DNA of 64,000 nucleotides from Rhizobium sp. AC27/96 (GCF_001692325.1 NZ_LXKN01000025.1:1-64000), one strand, 5' to 3'. Shown: positions 1 through 8,283, counted from the stretch's first letter. A program made the numbers and translations. The notes: generated from the sequence alone by a model not told the origin.

Positions 1-66
1 AAGCGCCAGATGTACGGAAGAGCAAAACTCGATCTCCTGCAGGCGCGGTTGATCGGTGCGTCGTAG
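1..66 (+). CDS. Transposase C-terminus (partial)
   Basis: Only the last 21 residues are in the window, reading from base 1 to the TAG at 64-66. The tail contains KRQMYGRAKLDLL, which resembles the conserved C-terminal tail of ISL3-group transposases (KxxMYGRxxxDLL). This is recalled family knowledge, not a search result. It lies on the opposite strand to the integrase that it appears to interrupt. No domain can be checked in so short a piece. Confidence 0.45.
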   Translation, partial: KRQMYGRAKLDLLQARLIGAS

Positions 67-142
67 ACCTGCACAGCAGCAAATGTGCGTCAGAGCCAAA
101 TCTCGGTGGAAATACCGGGTCAGTTCCTACCGGAAATCAACA
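1..142. mobile_element. End of an insertion sequence, cut by the window edge
   Basis: Three things are seen. A reading frame with a transposase-like C-terminus stops at 66. About 75 noncoding bases follow. At about 142/143 the sequence switches abruptly to integrase coding sequence read on the minus strand. The presumed terminus (read inward from 142) begins TGTTGATTTCC and contains the motif AACTGACCC, which I associate with IS21-type ends. The protein tail looks more like the ISL3/IS1096 group, so the family is uncertain. The other end and any target duplication lie outside the window. Confidence 0.5.
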
Positions 143-1192
143 CCGCTTCAGATCAGAGCGGGGACGGTGTTCGATCTTCCCGTCATCGAGAACCTTCGGC
201 TCACCCGGAATGACGTACGGCCCCAGCTTCTTCAGCTCGGTCAGGATGACCTGTGCGGGCCCATTGAGGATGATTGTCTTCTTCCTCGTCTTGCTATCGT
301 CAAGGAAGAGCAAACCACGCTGCAGGTCTACGTTGGACCATTTGAGCTTGAGGATTTCGCCACGCCGGGCGCCTGTCAGAATGAACAGTCGTAAGGCGGC
401 GGCGGCAAAGGCGTCGATCTTGATGCGCCGATTTTCTGCTTTAGGCGCATGCTTGACCTTCTTTTCCGGATCGGGATCCCACGGAATGCCATCGGTCTCA
501 GCCTCCCGGATAGCGTCTCCGAGCCTTCCAAGCTCCTCGTTCGTGAGGTACCTATCCCGATTGTCTTCCGGATATTTCTTGATGCCGCTGGCAGGGTTTT
601 CCATGCTTGGAAGAGCCGTCACGCTCATCCCCCAAGTGTACATGGAACTGATCGTGGAAAGGACCCGGTTCGCCGTTATGGGCTTGTCCTTCAGGGTGAC
701 GTGAAGCTTCTCGATTTCTCCCCGGCCAACATCTTTCGCCTTCCTGCGGCCGAGGACTTCAGAGGCGATATTCAACCAATGGGCATAGAGCTTGTACGTG
801 GAGCTCTTCTGCTTCGCATCTACGGACAATAGATAGTCGTCCTTCAAGACTTCGAAGGTTGGAGACAATCGATCGTTGGTTTTCTCTTTCGCCGGATCTT
901 TTCCGTGGACCACTTCGGCCAAGATTGTCTTTGCGAGGCGCCTTGCTTCGTCTGGGGTTATCTTTTTGATGCTTCCGATCGTGTATTTTCGCGTCGCACC
1001 GTCTCGGCCACCTCCATACCGATACAGGACAACATATGACATCGACCCGGACGGGCGAACCCGGATTGCAAAACCCGTTACGCTGGAATCCGAGACGAAA
1101 TACTCGCTCTCGCCCGGCTCGATCCTCTTGAGCAGGTTAAGGGTGATTTCTGCGGTTATAGCAGAGTTGATAGGAGGTTCTTTTTTTGCCAT
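137..1192 (-). pseudogene. Tyrosine recombinase (integrase) truncated by an insertion
   Basis: Phage or island-type integrase that would catalyse site-specific integration at a tRNA gene. Seen in order: an N-terminal DUF4102-type arm-binding domain (about residues 10-95), a core-binding SAM-like domain (about 105-195) and the start of the catalytic domain with TGARRGE (Arg276) and a basic beta-hairpin near residue 301. The frame ends at residue 351, right after the PRSDLKR segment. In this family that segment is followed by the HxLRH and the nucleophilic Tyr, both absent here. The break coincides with the presumed IS end at 142/143, so the last codon (Cys) and the stop come from the insertion. 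The genuine remainder is 143-1192. The ATG start at 1192 sits about 140 bases from a tRNA 3' fragment, the usual position for an island integrase. Catalytic activity is not expected. Confidence 0.85.
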
Positions 1193-1333
1193 TAGATTTT
1201 GGGAAACACCAGGGAAGCACAGAAAGGTAATCTCAGTATCTCTTGGTCACCGACTATAGCAGAAGTTTATTGAAATCAAAGAGGTTTTGGTAGGCCCGTA
1301 TCGCTCTGTATTCCAGGGTAATAGGATGGCCTG

Positions 1334-1382
1334 TTGCATGGCATGCAAGAGGTCAGCGGTTCGATCCCGCTTAGCTCCACCA
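1334..1382 (+). other. tRNA-Ala(GGC) 3' fragment, probable attachment-site scar
   Basis: The sequence runs from within the anticodon stem through loop ATGGCAT (anticodon GGC), the 3' stem strand, the variable region AGGTC, a T arm with GGTTCGATC and the 3' terminal CTCCACCA. The acceptor 5' strand, D arm and first base of the anticodon stem are missing: upstream sequence does not match. This is what remains at the distal end when an element integrates into the 3' half of a tRNA gene. The orientation predicts that the intact tRNA gene and the bulk of the element lie to the left, beyond the window. The adjacent integrase supports this. Confidence 0.75.
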
Positions 1383-1409
1383 CGCTTCGCCCTTACGGGC
1401 TTCGCGTGG
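1380..1409 (+). other. Hairpin just downstream of the tRNA fragment
   Basis: CCACGC and GCGTGG (1380-1385 and 1404-1409) flank an inner GCCC-TTAC-GGGC stem, and the outer arm overlaps the tRNA CCA end. There is no T run, so it is a weak terminator candidate. It may be a processing structure that belonged to the original tRNA 3' flank. Confidence 0.35.
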
Positions 1410-1571
1410 CGCAGCCGCGGGAAACCGTTAGGCCGAAGCAGTGCCCGGCATAGCCCATAGGGCGACGACGGGCTTAGATTTCAAAAAATATTGCTTCGTA
1501 TATTGATACTTAGTGAGCGTATTGATCATTTCAGATTTTTAACGAGACTTGCGGGGCGCCGATAGATCGGG

Positions 1572-1820
1572 ATGCCAATGTGGTACGTGTATATTCTGCA
1601 AAGCGTCGATTCTCCCGATCAGCAATATACCGGATCAACTTCCGACCTGAAGCAGCGGCTTGCAGCTCACAATTCAGGCAAATCGTCTCACACCGCGAAG
1701 TTTGCACCGTGGGTTCTGCGATGGTACTCGGCCTTTCCCGATAAATATCGAGCATTGGAATTTGAGACATATCTAAAATCTCATTCCGGTAGAGCGTTTG
1801 CCAGGAAGAGGCTACTTTGA
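1572..1820 (+). CDS. GIY-YIG nuclease-family protein
   Basis: An 82-residue single-domain GIY-YIG protein (UvrC N-terminal-like, YhbQ-like subfamily). WYVYILQS near the N-terminus is the GIY equivalent and QYTGSTSDLKQRL carries the YIG-equivalent segment and the conserved Arg. The Glu in LEFETYLK fits the metal-binding residue. Length is normal for stand-alone members. Start could be the ATG at 1572 or the one at 1578. Such proteins are predicted DNA nucleases, but the cellular role of the small ones is not settled. The gene stands alone just right of the tRNA scar in AT-richer sequence, so it may have arrived with mobile DNA. Confidence 0.8.
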   Translation: MPMWYVYILQSVDSPDQQYTGSTSDLKQRLAAHNSGKSSHTAKFAPWVLRWYSAFPDKYRALEFETYLKSHSGRAFARKRLL

Positions 1821-2194
1821 TCGGCTTCATTCCGCTGTAGCCGTCGGCATTTTCGTTCAGTGAAATGCCTCCGCATGTGCGTTTGCAATTCACTCCGGGA
1901 ATACCCCAACATTGTGCTGGTCTCTCTCCTCCTGCAACTCATTCGATTTAGCTAGAACGAGAAAGCGTTTACCCGTCTCATAATGGCCAGTCGCTGAATG
2001 AAGAACTACTTCTCATTGTATCGCTCTCCCTCCTTGCCTGCATGGACTCGTCGAGCTCTTTAAACGCCGATCAATAGTTCTCATACGTAAGTAGACAGAC
2101 GGATTCTACGAATAGTTTCATCGAGCTTGGACTCGACTTTTAATCGATTCTTTTGCAAGTTGCCGATCAGAGAAACGGAGGTGCTTGTAATAAC
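1821..2194. other. AT-rich intergenic stretch without a recognised gene
   Basis: No frame here has a plausible start, ribosome site and composition. The reverse-strand frame over 1531-1893 is a shadow of the GIY-YIG gene. Base composition is visibly AT-richer than the rest of the window. A Shine-Dalgarno-like GGAGG near 2177 belongs to the next gene. Confidence 0.6.
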
Positions 2195-2923
2195 ATGACG
2201 GAAGTAAGTAAGCTTCATAAGGCAAAGACATTTTTAAACGATTTTGGGCTTATTATTACTGCCATTGCTGCCGTTGGTGGCGCCGCCATAGTGATAAATT
2301 CTTACAAAGAGAAGGTTGATCAGGCTCAGGTTGCGGTCGATTTGCTCACAAAGCAGGTCACTGAACTGCAGGGTACAATCAACCGCCTGGCAAAAGTGCC
2401 TGATGGAAAAACTGGCCCACAGGGTCCCAAAGGTGAACAAGGCGACCCAGGCGTTCAAGGTCCTCGGGGGGAACGCGGGCCGCAAGGCGAGCAAGGGCCG
2501 CCTGGCACTGGCTCCAATATTGATCGACTTGCGATAGAGACTCTAGTCAAAACCACTGTGGCACAAGAGATTGCCAAGTTACCCGGACCGACAAACTCCG
2601 GAACCAGTGCGCCAGCGAGCGCTACAATCGATTATTCAAAATGCCTTGCTTCCACGTCCGTCACATCTGCAAGCAGTTTGATCGTCAAAGAGGGTCTAGA
2701 GATTTGTGGGGCCGATGGTGAGCTACTGACAACCGTAACCAGAATCCAGACCTCAAACAACGGAGGCGTATTCTTTAAACAGCCCGGCTCGTCGGAGTGG
2801 TATTGCGGTAGTACATCAAAATGCTGGTTCGGCTTCGACGACGGTAGGCAGTTTGTTGTTGAGCGCATTTTCAAATCGGATGGTGAGGACGTCGCCTCCT
2901 TAAGGTTTTCACGAAAAAAATAG
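2195..2923 (+). CDS. Membrane-anchored collagen-like protein
   Basis: I start the protein at the ATG at 2195 (242 residues), preceded by GGAGG about 13 bases upstream. A TTG 14 codons earlier is less likely. Order of parts: a short basic N-terminus, one transmembrane helix (about residues 13-34, rich in Ile, Ala and Gly), a probable coiled coil (about 38-65), then an uninterrupted run of about 12 Gly-X-Y triplets (about 70-106) of collagen type. A linker and a C-terminal domain of about 90 residues follow, with four Cys that may pair. The layout, a membrane anchor plus trimerising coil plus triple helix plus head, suggests a surface or periplasmic trimeric stalk. The head domain is unrecognised. 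Bacterial collagen-like proteins are common in phages and on cell surfaces. The position beside an integration scar suggests acquisition. Confidence 0.75.
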   Translation: MTEVSKLHKAKTFLNDFGLIITAIAAVGGAAIVINSYKEKVDQAQVAVDLLTKQVTELQGTINRLAKVPDGKTGPQGPKGEQGDPGVQGPRGERGPQGEQGPPGTGSNIDRLAIETLVKTTVAQEIAKLPGPTNSGTSAPASATIDYSKCLASTSVTSASSLIVKEGLEICGADGELLTTVTRIQTSNNGGVFFKQPGSSEWYCGSTSKCWFGFDDGRQFVVERIFKSDGEDVASLRFSRKK

Positions 2924-3160
2924 CGCTGTCCACCGGTGAAGCGGCATCGCGAAAATGGCCCAGCTTGGAGCGTTGGCCCGCTGCGAGGCGGCTGCTTTAT
3001 CCATTGCTCCAACTGCTTTTCACGACCAGCATTTCCATATTGCCCCAAAGGCAATCATAGATCAGCGCCCTATCTCAACCCCAAGCCTTTACTTTAACCA
3101 GCCGTCCCATAGTTAAGTCCCCATAGCCAATGGTGTTTTTAGTTTGCGAAGGGAAAGTCC

Positions 3161-3331
3161 ATGCTTGGTGCTTCAGTTCTGGTCGGGATTTTGATTACCT
3201 TCCTTGTCATCGTCCTGGTTCTCTACTTGGTCCAGCGCTTGCCGCTCGATGGCCGCACGCGGCAGATCGTGCAGATCATCGTCATCATCATCGGCATCGT
3301 TTCCCTGCTGAGATATTTGAGCGTCTGGTAG
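3161..3331 (+). CDS. Small hydrophobic membrane protein (56 aa)
   Basis: The frame reads MLGASVLVGILITFLVIVLV onwards. It has two strongly hydrophobic helices (about residues 4-24 and 36-51) joined by a polar loop RLPLDGRTRQ, and ends LLRYLSVW. GGGAAAG precedes the ATG by about 7 bases. The two-helix hairpin with a PLDG loop resembles the small Thivi_2564-type membrane protein family; that is recollection, not a search. No function is known to me. It stands alone upstream of the DUF1275 gene. Confidence 0.65.
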   Translation: MLGASVLVGILITFLVIVLVLYLVQRLPLDGRTRQIVQIIVIIIGIVSLLRYLSVW

Positions 3332-3428
3332 GCGGCCGCCTTATCTGCGGGGAGGCCTTTCCATAATTCTCGGCATCTCACCCATGCCATGCTAGCCTTC
3401 GGCCTTCCGCAACTCATCCGATTCGGAC

Positions 3429-4151
3429 ATGACCAGACAGCGCCGCCGTCGTCTTATCAAGACCCGCCGCAGGGTGACGGGGTTGCTCCTCGTTGCCTCG
3501 ATCGCTTTTCTCGCCGGCATGACCGATGCGGTCGGTCTGATGCTCACCGGCAACTTCGTGTCCTTCATGACCGGGAATACAACGCGTGCGGCGATTGCTT
3601 TCGGCACGGGTGATTTCGGCCATGCGCTGGTGCTGCTGGCCGCGATCGTCACCTTCATTGCCGGCAATGCGCTCGGGATCGTTGTTGCCCACCTTGCCGA
3701 CCGGCGCGCCTTCGTCGTGCTTGTCTGCGTCAGCGTTCTTCTTGCTGCTGCGGCGGGCCTTGGGTTGCCGTCGCTTCTGCTGGTGCAGTTCTACCTGGTC
3801 GTGCTGGCCATGGGCATGGTCAACGCCACGGTCGAACATATCGAGGGTCTGCCGATCGGGCTCACCTATGTAACCGGCGCGCTGTCGCGGTTTGGCCGCG
3901 GCATTGGCCGCTTTCTGCTCGGCGATCGGGATTTTGCCTGGACGGTGCAGATCGTGCCCTGGAGCGGCATGATATTCGGCGCCGTCATCGGCGCGGTCCT
4001 GGCCCATTCACTTGGCGCAGGCGCGCTCTGGCTGGTTTCGATCGCTGCATTCTTGCTGGCCCTGGTGACGCTCCTCATTCCCCGGCCGCTACAGCATCGC
4101 TTCAATCAGCGGCTGATGATTTCGTCGTCCATGGCGCGGCGAACGAAGTAG
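3429..4151 (+). CDS. DUF1275 (YoaK-type) membrane protein
   Basis: A 240-residue integral membrane protein with about six hydrophobic helices. Near the N-terminus is the family signature around AGMTDAVGLMLTGNFVSFMT (about residues 29-49), typical of the DUF1275/YoaK family. The family is often annotated as a putative transporter, but substrate and mechanism are not established. Length is normal. The basic N-terminal tail (about 15 residues) is presumably cytoplasmic. Monocistronic; ends about 160 bases before a lipoprotein gene. Confidence 0.8.
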   Translation: MTRQRRRRLIKTRRRVTGLLLVASIAFLAGMTDAVGLMLTGNFVSFMTGNTTRAAIAFGTGDFGHALVLLAAIVTFIAGNALGIVVAHLADRRAFVVLVCVSVLLAAAAGLGLPSLLLVQFYLVVLAMGMVNATVEHIEGLPIGLTYVTGALSRFGRGIGRFLLGDRDFAWTVQIVPWSGMIFGAVIGAVLAHSLGAGALWLVSIAAFLLALVTLLIPRPLQHRFNQRLMISSSMARRTK

Positions 4152-4310
4152 CCGTGTGTAACTTGCCCGGCAAATCTCGCTCTATGTGCAACTTCGGCAA
4201 TTGTGGAATGAACAGATACCATTAAAAATCCTGTGGTTGATTTTTCGGCTCCTTTCTCTCTCCTCAGCGTTGCTGTCTAGTAAGGCCGTAAACATGCTGG
4301 GGATCCTGAA

Positions 4311-4643
4311 ATGAATCGTAAATTTATTGCGGCGCTTGCGCTGTTGCCACTGGCTGCATGCGCGAAGCGCCCTGATGCCATCGTACCTACGGATATTCCG
4401 ATGGCTGCCTATTCAAACCTTGATTGTGCTGCGCTCTCACAAGAATTGAAAAAGGAGCAGGCCAATCTCGCGGCGCTGTCCAAGCAACAGAATAATGCCG
4501 CCAACGGAGATGCCTTTGGCGTTTTCCTGATTGGCGTTCCGATGTCCAGCGTTACCGGGGGCGATAAGGAAGGCACCATATCGGTTTCAAAGGGCAAGGT
4601 ATTATCGGTTCAAAACACAATGAAAGCCAAGGGCTGCAAATAG
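4311..4643 (+). CDS. Small lipoprotein
   Basis: A 110-residue precursor with a short basic N-terminus, a hydrophobic core and a lipobox LAAC (Cys17), so it should be lipidated and anchored in the envelope. The mature part has a conserved-looking YSNLDCAALSQELKKEQ segment (a second Cys, then a helical charged stretch), a Gly-rich hydrophobic middle and a C-terminal Cys. This layout recurs in small rhizobial and phage-associated lipoproteins of unknown function. It is followed by two hairpins (4644-4704), so it looks monocistronic. Confidence 0.75.
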   Translation: MNRKFIAALALLPLAACAKRPDAIVPTDIPMAAYSNLDCAALSQELKKEQANLAALSKQQNNAANGDAFGVFLIGVPMSSVTGGDKEGTISVSKGKVLSVQNTMKAKGCK

Positions 4644-4677
4644 CCAATAAAAACTATTGGTCCATGCATCTCCACAC

Positions 4678-4704
4678 CCTGCCAGAGCTCTTGCGCTCTG
4701 GCAG
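4678..4704 (+). terminator. Hairpin downstream of the lipoprotein gene
   Basis: TGCCAGAGC and GCTCTGGCA form a 9-bp stem with a six-base loop. There is no strong T run, but the position fits termination of the lipoprotein transcript. A smaller hairpin (CCAATA...TATTGG type) lies just before it. Confidence 0.45.
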
Positions 4705-4864
4705 ATTCGACAATGCTTGCCGACACTTGTTCTCCAGCCACTACACAGCGAGAGCATGAAGGTTGCGGCCTCAATGGCGCGGCGATCGAAATAGCCACAT
4801 TGCAGTGCACAAAATCTGCTAGGGAGAAAACGAATCGTTTTTGCCGACAAGCTTGAGGTGCGCC

Positions 4865-5656
4865 GTGTTTGTTTTTTCGAAACTTGTCTGGATTTTCGGT
4901 CAGCCGCTGTCGCTGGCATTTTTCCTCGATCTGCTGGCGTTCATCGCCACGCTTCTGCGTTGGCGCGCCTCTGCGATCACTGCATCGCTATTGTCTCTGC
5001 TGATCCTGTTCGTCGCGCTGTACACGACGGCGGGCGCCTATGTCGTGCAGGGGCTGGAAGAGCGCTTTCCGCGCGCTGCCGCCGACCCTGCGGATCTAAA
5101 ATGCATGATCGTGCTGGGTGGCGCCACGCAGAACGAGGTGACGACGGCGCGGGGCGGCTATGAGCTCGATTCGGCCGGCGACCGGCTCGTCGAGGCCCTG
5201 CGGCTGGCGCAGAAATATCCGCAGGCACGCATCGTCATTTCGGGCGGCGATGGTTCGATCGGCGGTAGCTATGAGGGCGATGCCGTCATCTCGGAGCGCT
5301 TCTTCACCGCACTCGGCATCTCGACGAGCCGCATGGTCGAGGACAGGACCTCGCGCACCACCTTCGAGAATGCAGTCAACACCAAGGAGCTGCTGGCGCA
5401 GAACGGCCTTTCGGATTGCCTGCTCATCACCTCGGGCTTCCACATGCCGCGCTCGATGGGCATCTTCCGCAAGCAGGGCATTCCCGTCGTGCCCTGGCCG
5501 GTCGATTATCGCAGCACCGGCAAGGAAACGCTGCACTTCGATTTCACCCAGCCCTCGCTCAATGCGCAATTGCTGGCAACCGGCTTGCGCGAGTGGACCG
5601 GCCTCGTCGGCTATTATTTCGTCGGCCGCACATCGGCGCTGTACCCCGCGCCCTGA
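4865..5656 (+). CDS. YdcF/SanA-like DUF218 membrane protein
   Basis: I choose the GTG at 4865, which has GAGG about 8 bases upstream, over an earlier TTG at 4841. This gives 263 residues. Two N-terminal transmembrane helices (about 5-60) are followed by a DUF218 domain: CMIVLGGAT, RIVISGGDG, a Glu/Asp-rich middle, ERFFTALGI, TFENAVNT and LLITSGFHMPRS. Family members (YdcF, SanA, ElyC) act in envelope metabolism, but their biochemical role is poorly defined. The neighbour on the right is convergent (4-base gap). Confidence 0.85.
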   Translation: MFVFSKLVWIFGQPLSLAFFLDLLAFIATLLRWRASAITASLLSLLILFVALYTTAGAYVVQGLEERFPRAAADPADLKCMIVLGGATQNEVTTARGGYELDSAGDRLVEALRLAQKYPQARIVISGGDGSIGGSYEGDAVISERFFTALGISTSRMVEDRTSRTTFENAVNTKELLAQNGLSDCLLITSGFHMPRSMGIFRKQGIPVVPWPVDYRSTGKETLHFDFTQPSLNAQLLATGLREWTGLVGYYFVGRTSALYPAP

Positions 5657-5659
5657 GAC

Positions 5660-6136
5660 CTATTTCTTGGAAATGGTGACGAATTTGACGCCGCGCACCC
5701 TGACGGTGATCTCGCACGGAACGTTGTCGGTGCGGTCGCAGAAGCGCGGGTGCATCTTCATGACCAGCACCATGTTGCCGAAACGCTGGATGAAATCATA
5801 GCCATAGGTCTGTGCTGTGGCGATGAGCAGATAGCCGCCCTCGGCCACCTGGACATAGAAATTATAGGGGCAGCCTTCGTCGGTGCAGTAGGGGCCTTTT
5901 TCGCCTTTGCAGGTGATCTCGCCCTCGTTGATGACGATATCCATCAGCTTGTCGTTGTTGATGTCCTGCTGGGTGGCGAAATGGTCGCCAAAGCTCACCT
6001 GGCCATCGCAAGCCTTGGTGAAATGTTCTTTCTCGAAAGCCACCGGGTCCTGCAAGAGCGATTGCTGCGCCACCGCTGCGGCGGGCATGATCACGAATGC
6101 GATGAGATTGAGAATCACGATCAGCAGGGATTTCAC
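5660..6136 (-). CDS. Secreted protein of unknown function
   Basis: I start at the GTG at 6136, preceded by a GAGG-containing leader, rather than the ATG 12 codons earlier, because it places a clean signal peptide at the N-terminus (about 25 residues ending AVAQQS). The mature part is about 130 residues with six Cys, including TCKGEKGPYCTDEGC, consistent with a disulfide-bonded periplasmic protein. No domain is recognised. The DINNDKLMDIVI segment resembles a short calcium-type or FG-GAP-like loop. It converges on the DUF218 gene and diverges from the next gene. Confidence 0.6.
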   Translation of the reverse strand: MKSLLIVILNLIAFVIMPAAAVAQQSLLQDPVAFEKEHFTKACDGQVSFGDHFATQQDINNDKLMDIVINEGEITCKGEKGPYCTDEGCPYNFYVQVAEGGYLLIATAQTYGYDFIQRFGNMVLVMKMHPRFCDRTDNVPCEITVRVRGVKFVTISKK

Positions 6137-6280
6137 CGGGGGAGGTCCTCTTCGAAGCGCCGTCGCGGCCACCTTGGCGCCATGACCGCTGCGCCATCTT
6201 TACACGCGCCTGCTTGCGCGACCCTTGCCGTCGTGATTCATTTCGTCAAAATTGCCGCCGGCGCCCTTTTGGAGTTCCCG

Positions 6281-6916
6281 ATGTCGCTTCTCTCGCTTTT
6301 GGATTATGTCGGCGTCGCTCTCTTTGCCGCAACCGGCGCGCTCGCGGCGTCGCGCAAGCAGCTCGATCCGATCGGCTTCCTGTTCCTGGCCGCCGTCACC
6401 GGCATCGGCGGCGGCACGCTTCGGGATATCATCCTTGGCAGGGTGCCGGTCTTCTGGGTGCTGAACCCGATCTATATCATCATCTGCGCCATCGTCGGTG
6501 TCCTGGTGTTCTTCACCGCGCATCTGTTCGAATCGCGCTATCGGCTGCTTCTCTGGCTCGATGCGGTGGGGCTTTCGGCCTATTGCGTGATGGGGGCGGC
6601 CAAGGGCATGGCGGCCACAGGCTCGCCGACAGTTGCCATCATCACCGGCGCGCTGACGGCGACCTTTGGCGGCATCCTGCGCGATCTCCTGGCAAACGAG
6701 CCCTCGGTGCTGCTACGGCCGGAGATTTACGTAACGGCGGCTCTCGTCGGCGCCGGCGTCTTCACGGCTGCCAATGCGACCATGCTGCCGCTCTATGCTT
6801 CGGCGGGGCTCGGCGTTGCGGCGGCCTTTGCCGTGCGCGGCGGCGCGCTCTGGTTCGGCTGGACCTTCCCGACCTATCATCACAAGCCTGGGCGGCATCC
6901 CGATGATGTCATGTGA
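6281..6916 (+). CDS. UPF0126 / TRIC-type cation channel family protein
   Basis: A 211-residue protein starting at the ATG at 6281 (GGAG at 6271). The open frame extends far upstream, but that part is antisense to the preceding gene and lacks a ribosome site there. The two halves repeat the UPF0126 domain: GALAASRKQLDPIGFLFLAA with GGGTLRDIILG, then GMAATGSPTVAIITGALTAT with GGILRDLLAN. About seven helices. Prokaryotic members are related to trimeric intracellular cation channels. Physiological role in rhizobia is unknown. Confidence 0.85.
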   Translation: MSLLSLLDYVGVALFAATGALAASRKQLDPIGFLFLAAVTGIGGGTLRDIILGRVPVFWVLNPIYIIICAIVGVLVFFTAHLFESRYRLLLWLDAVGLSAYCVMGAAKGMAATGSPTVAIITGALTATFGGILRDLLANEPSVLLRPEIYVTAALVGAGVFTAANATMLPLYASAGLGVAAAFAVRGGALWFGWTFPTYHHKPGRHPDDVM

Positions 6917-6996
6917 GATGGAGATGGGGAGGCAATAGGAATTAGGCAGCAGGCAATCGCAAAGGACTGCGGAACAATTCTACTGCCTACTGCCTA

Positions 6997-7416
6997 CTAT
7001 CGCTGCTTGCGGCGCAGGCGAATGACAACGTCGACATGGGCGATTTCCATGCCCTGCGGCGGCTCCGGCAGGTTGCCGATCGTCAGATTGCTGATCGGAA
7101 TATCGAGCACCTCATTATGGCCTTCCACGAAAAAGTGATGGTGGTCGGAGACATTGGTGTCGAAATAGGTCTTGGCGCTCTCGACGGCGAGAACACGGAT
7201 CATGCCGGCTTCGGTGAATTGATGCAGCGTATTGTAGACAGTTGCGAGGGAAACAGGCACGCCCGCGGCGACCGCTTCCTCGTGAAGTTCCTCGACTGTC
7301 AGGTGTCGGTCGCCCTTGGCGAAGAGAAGATCACCCAGCGCGATCCGCTGCCTGGTGGGTCTCAGACCCACATTGCGCAGCCTGGTCTCGATCGCGATTT
7401 CGGCTTCTTCCGCCAT
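6997..7416 (-). CDS. Iron response regulator Irr (Fur family)
   Basis: A 139-residue Fur-family repressor. It has the N-terminal winged helix with LRPTRQRIALGDLLF and the recognition region VSLATVYNTLHQFTEAG, then a dimerisation domain carrying the HHH motif (DHHHFFVEGH) that marks Irr and binds heme. It lacks the C-terminal Cys pairs of Fur and any obvious N-terminal heme-regulatory motif. In rhizobia Irr links heme status to iron genes. Divergent from fabA, an order found across the Rhizobiaceae, with about 300 bases of shared intergenic DNA. Confidence 0.92.
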   Translation of the reverse strand: MAEEAEIAIETRLRNVGLRPTRQRIALGDLLFAKGDRHLTVEELHEEAVAAGVPVSLATVYNTLHQFTEAGMIRVLAVESAKTYFDTNVSDHHHFFVEGHNEVLDIPISNLTIGNLPEPPQGMEIAHVDVVIRLRRKQR

Positions 7417-7713
7417 TCAGGGACTCCGGATTCCTGATTTCCATAATTCTTCACTAAGCCATATAACTTTTGCCTTGATTGCTTTCAATAGTTTCAATGG
7501 GGTGGGAAGGTGCTCAAAAGCCGGAAAAATCGGGCTTTTGGCGCATTTGCCACTGGCAGCAGCTCTGGCGTTCCTGTATGCGACCACCACATAAGAGCTG
7601 GTACGTTCGATCGGACAGATAAATGAGAGTGTAATGGTTGCGCTTCATTTTCTGTCGATCTTGCACTAAAGCTTCACATCCATCGGCATTCATGCGGGGG
7701 AAACGGAATTTTT

Positions 7714-8229
7714 ATGACGACGAGACAATCCAGCTTCAACTACGAGGAAATCCTGGCCTGCGGTCGCGGCGAACTGTTCGGCCCGGGCAACGCACAGCTT
7801 CCCCTGCCACCGATGCTGATGGTCCATCGCATTACAGATATTTCCGAAACCGGCGGGGCTTTCGACAAGGGCTACATTCGCGCCGCGTATGACGTGCGCC
7901 CCGACGACTGGTACTTCCCCTGCCATTTTGCCGGCAACCCGATCATGCCGGGCTGCCTCGGCCTTGATGGCATGTGGCAGCTGACCGGCTTCTTCCTCGG
8001 CTGGCTCGGCGAGCCCGGCCGCGGCATGGCGCTGTCCACGGGCGAAGTGAAGTTCAAGGGCATGGTTCGCCCGGATACGAAGCTCCTCGAATACGGCATC
8101 GACTTCAAGCGCGTCATGCGCGGCCGCCTGGTCCTCGGCACCGCCGACGGCTGGCTGAAGGCCGACGGCGAAACCATCTATCAGGCGACGGACCTGCGTG
8201 TAGGCCTGTCCAAGGACAAGGTTGCCTGA
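7714..8229 (+). CDS. fabA: 3-hydroxydecanoyl-ACP dehydratase/isomerase
   Basis: Dehydrates and isomerises the C10 intermediate, opening the unsaturated branch of type II fatty acid synthesis in the cytosol. The 171-residue protein is full length with the hotdog-fold active-site motif CHFAGNPIMPGCLGLD (catalytic His71 and Asp85). Start at the ATG at 7714 after a purine-rich GGGGGAAACGGA leader. First gene of fabA-fabB-fabI (54-base and 4-base gaps), divergent from irr. FabA and FabB are the classical pair needed for unsaturated fatty acids. Confidence 0.97.
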   Translation: MTTRQSSFNYEEILACGRGELFGPGNAQLPLPPMLMVHRITDISETGGAFDKGYIRAAYDVRPDDWYFPCHFAGNPIMPGCLGLDGMWQLTGFFLGWLGEPGRGMALSTGEVKFKGMVRPDTKLLEYGIDFKRVMRGRLVLGTADGWLKADGETIYQATDLRVGLSKDKVA

Positions 8230-8283
8230 ACTGCGGCGCTGCCGCCTCCACCAAGACAGACTGTTTAAGAAAAGGTCATCGAC

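Noticed and set aside
1531..1893. 120-residue open frame on the minus strand
   Set aside because: Shadow of the GIY-YIG gene and flank.
5750..6280. N-terminal extension of the UPF0126 protein
   Set aside because: Antisense to a secreted protein gene; a proper ribosome site precedes the ATG at 6281.
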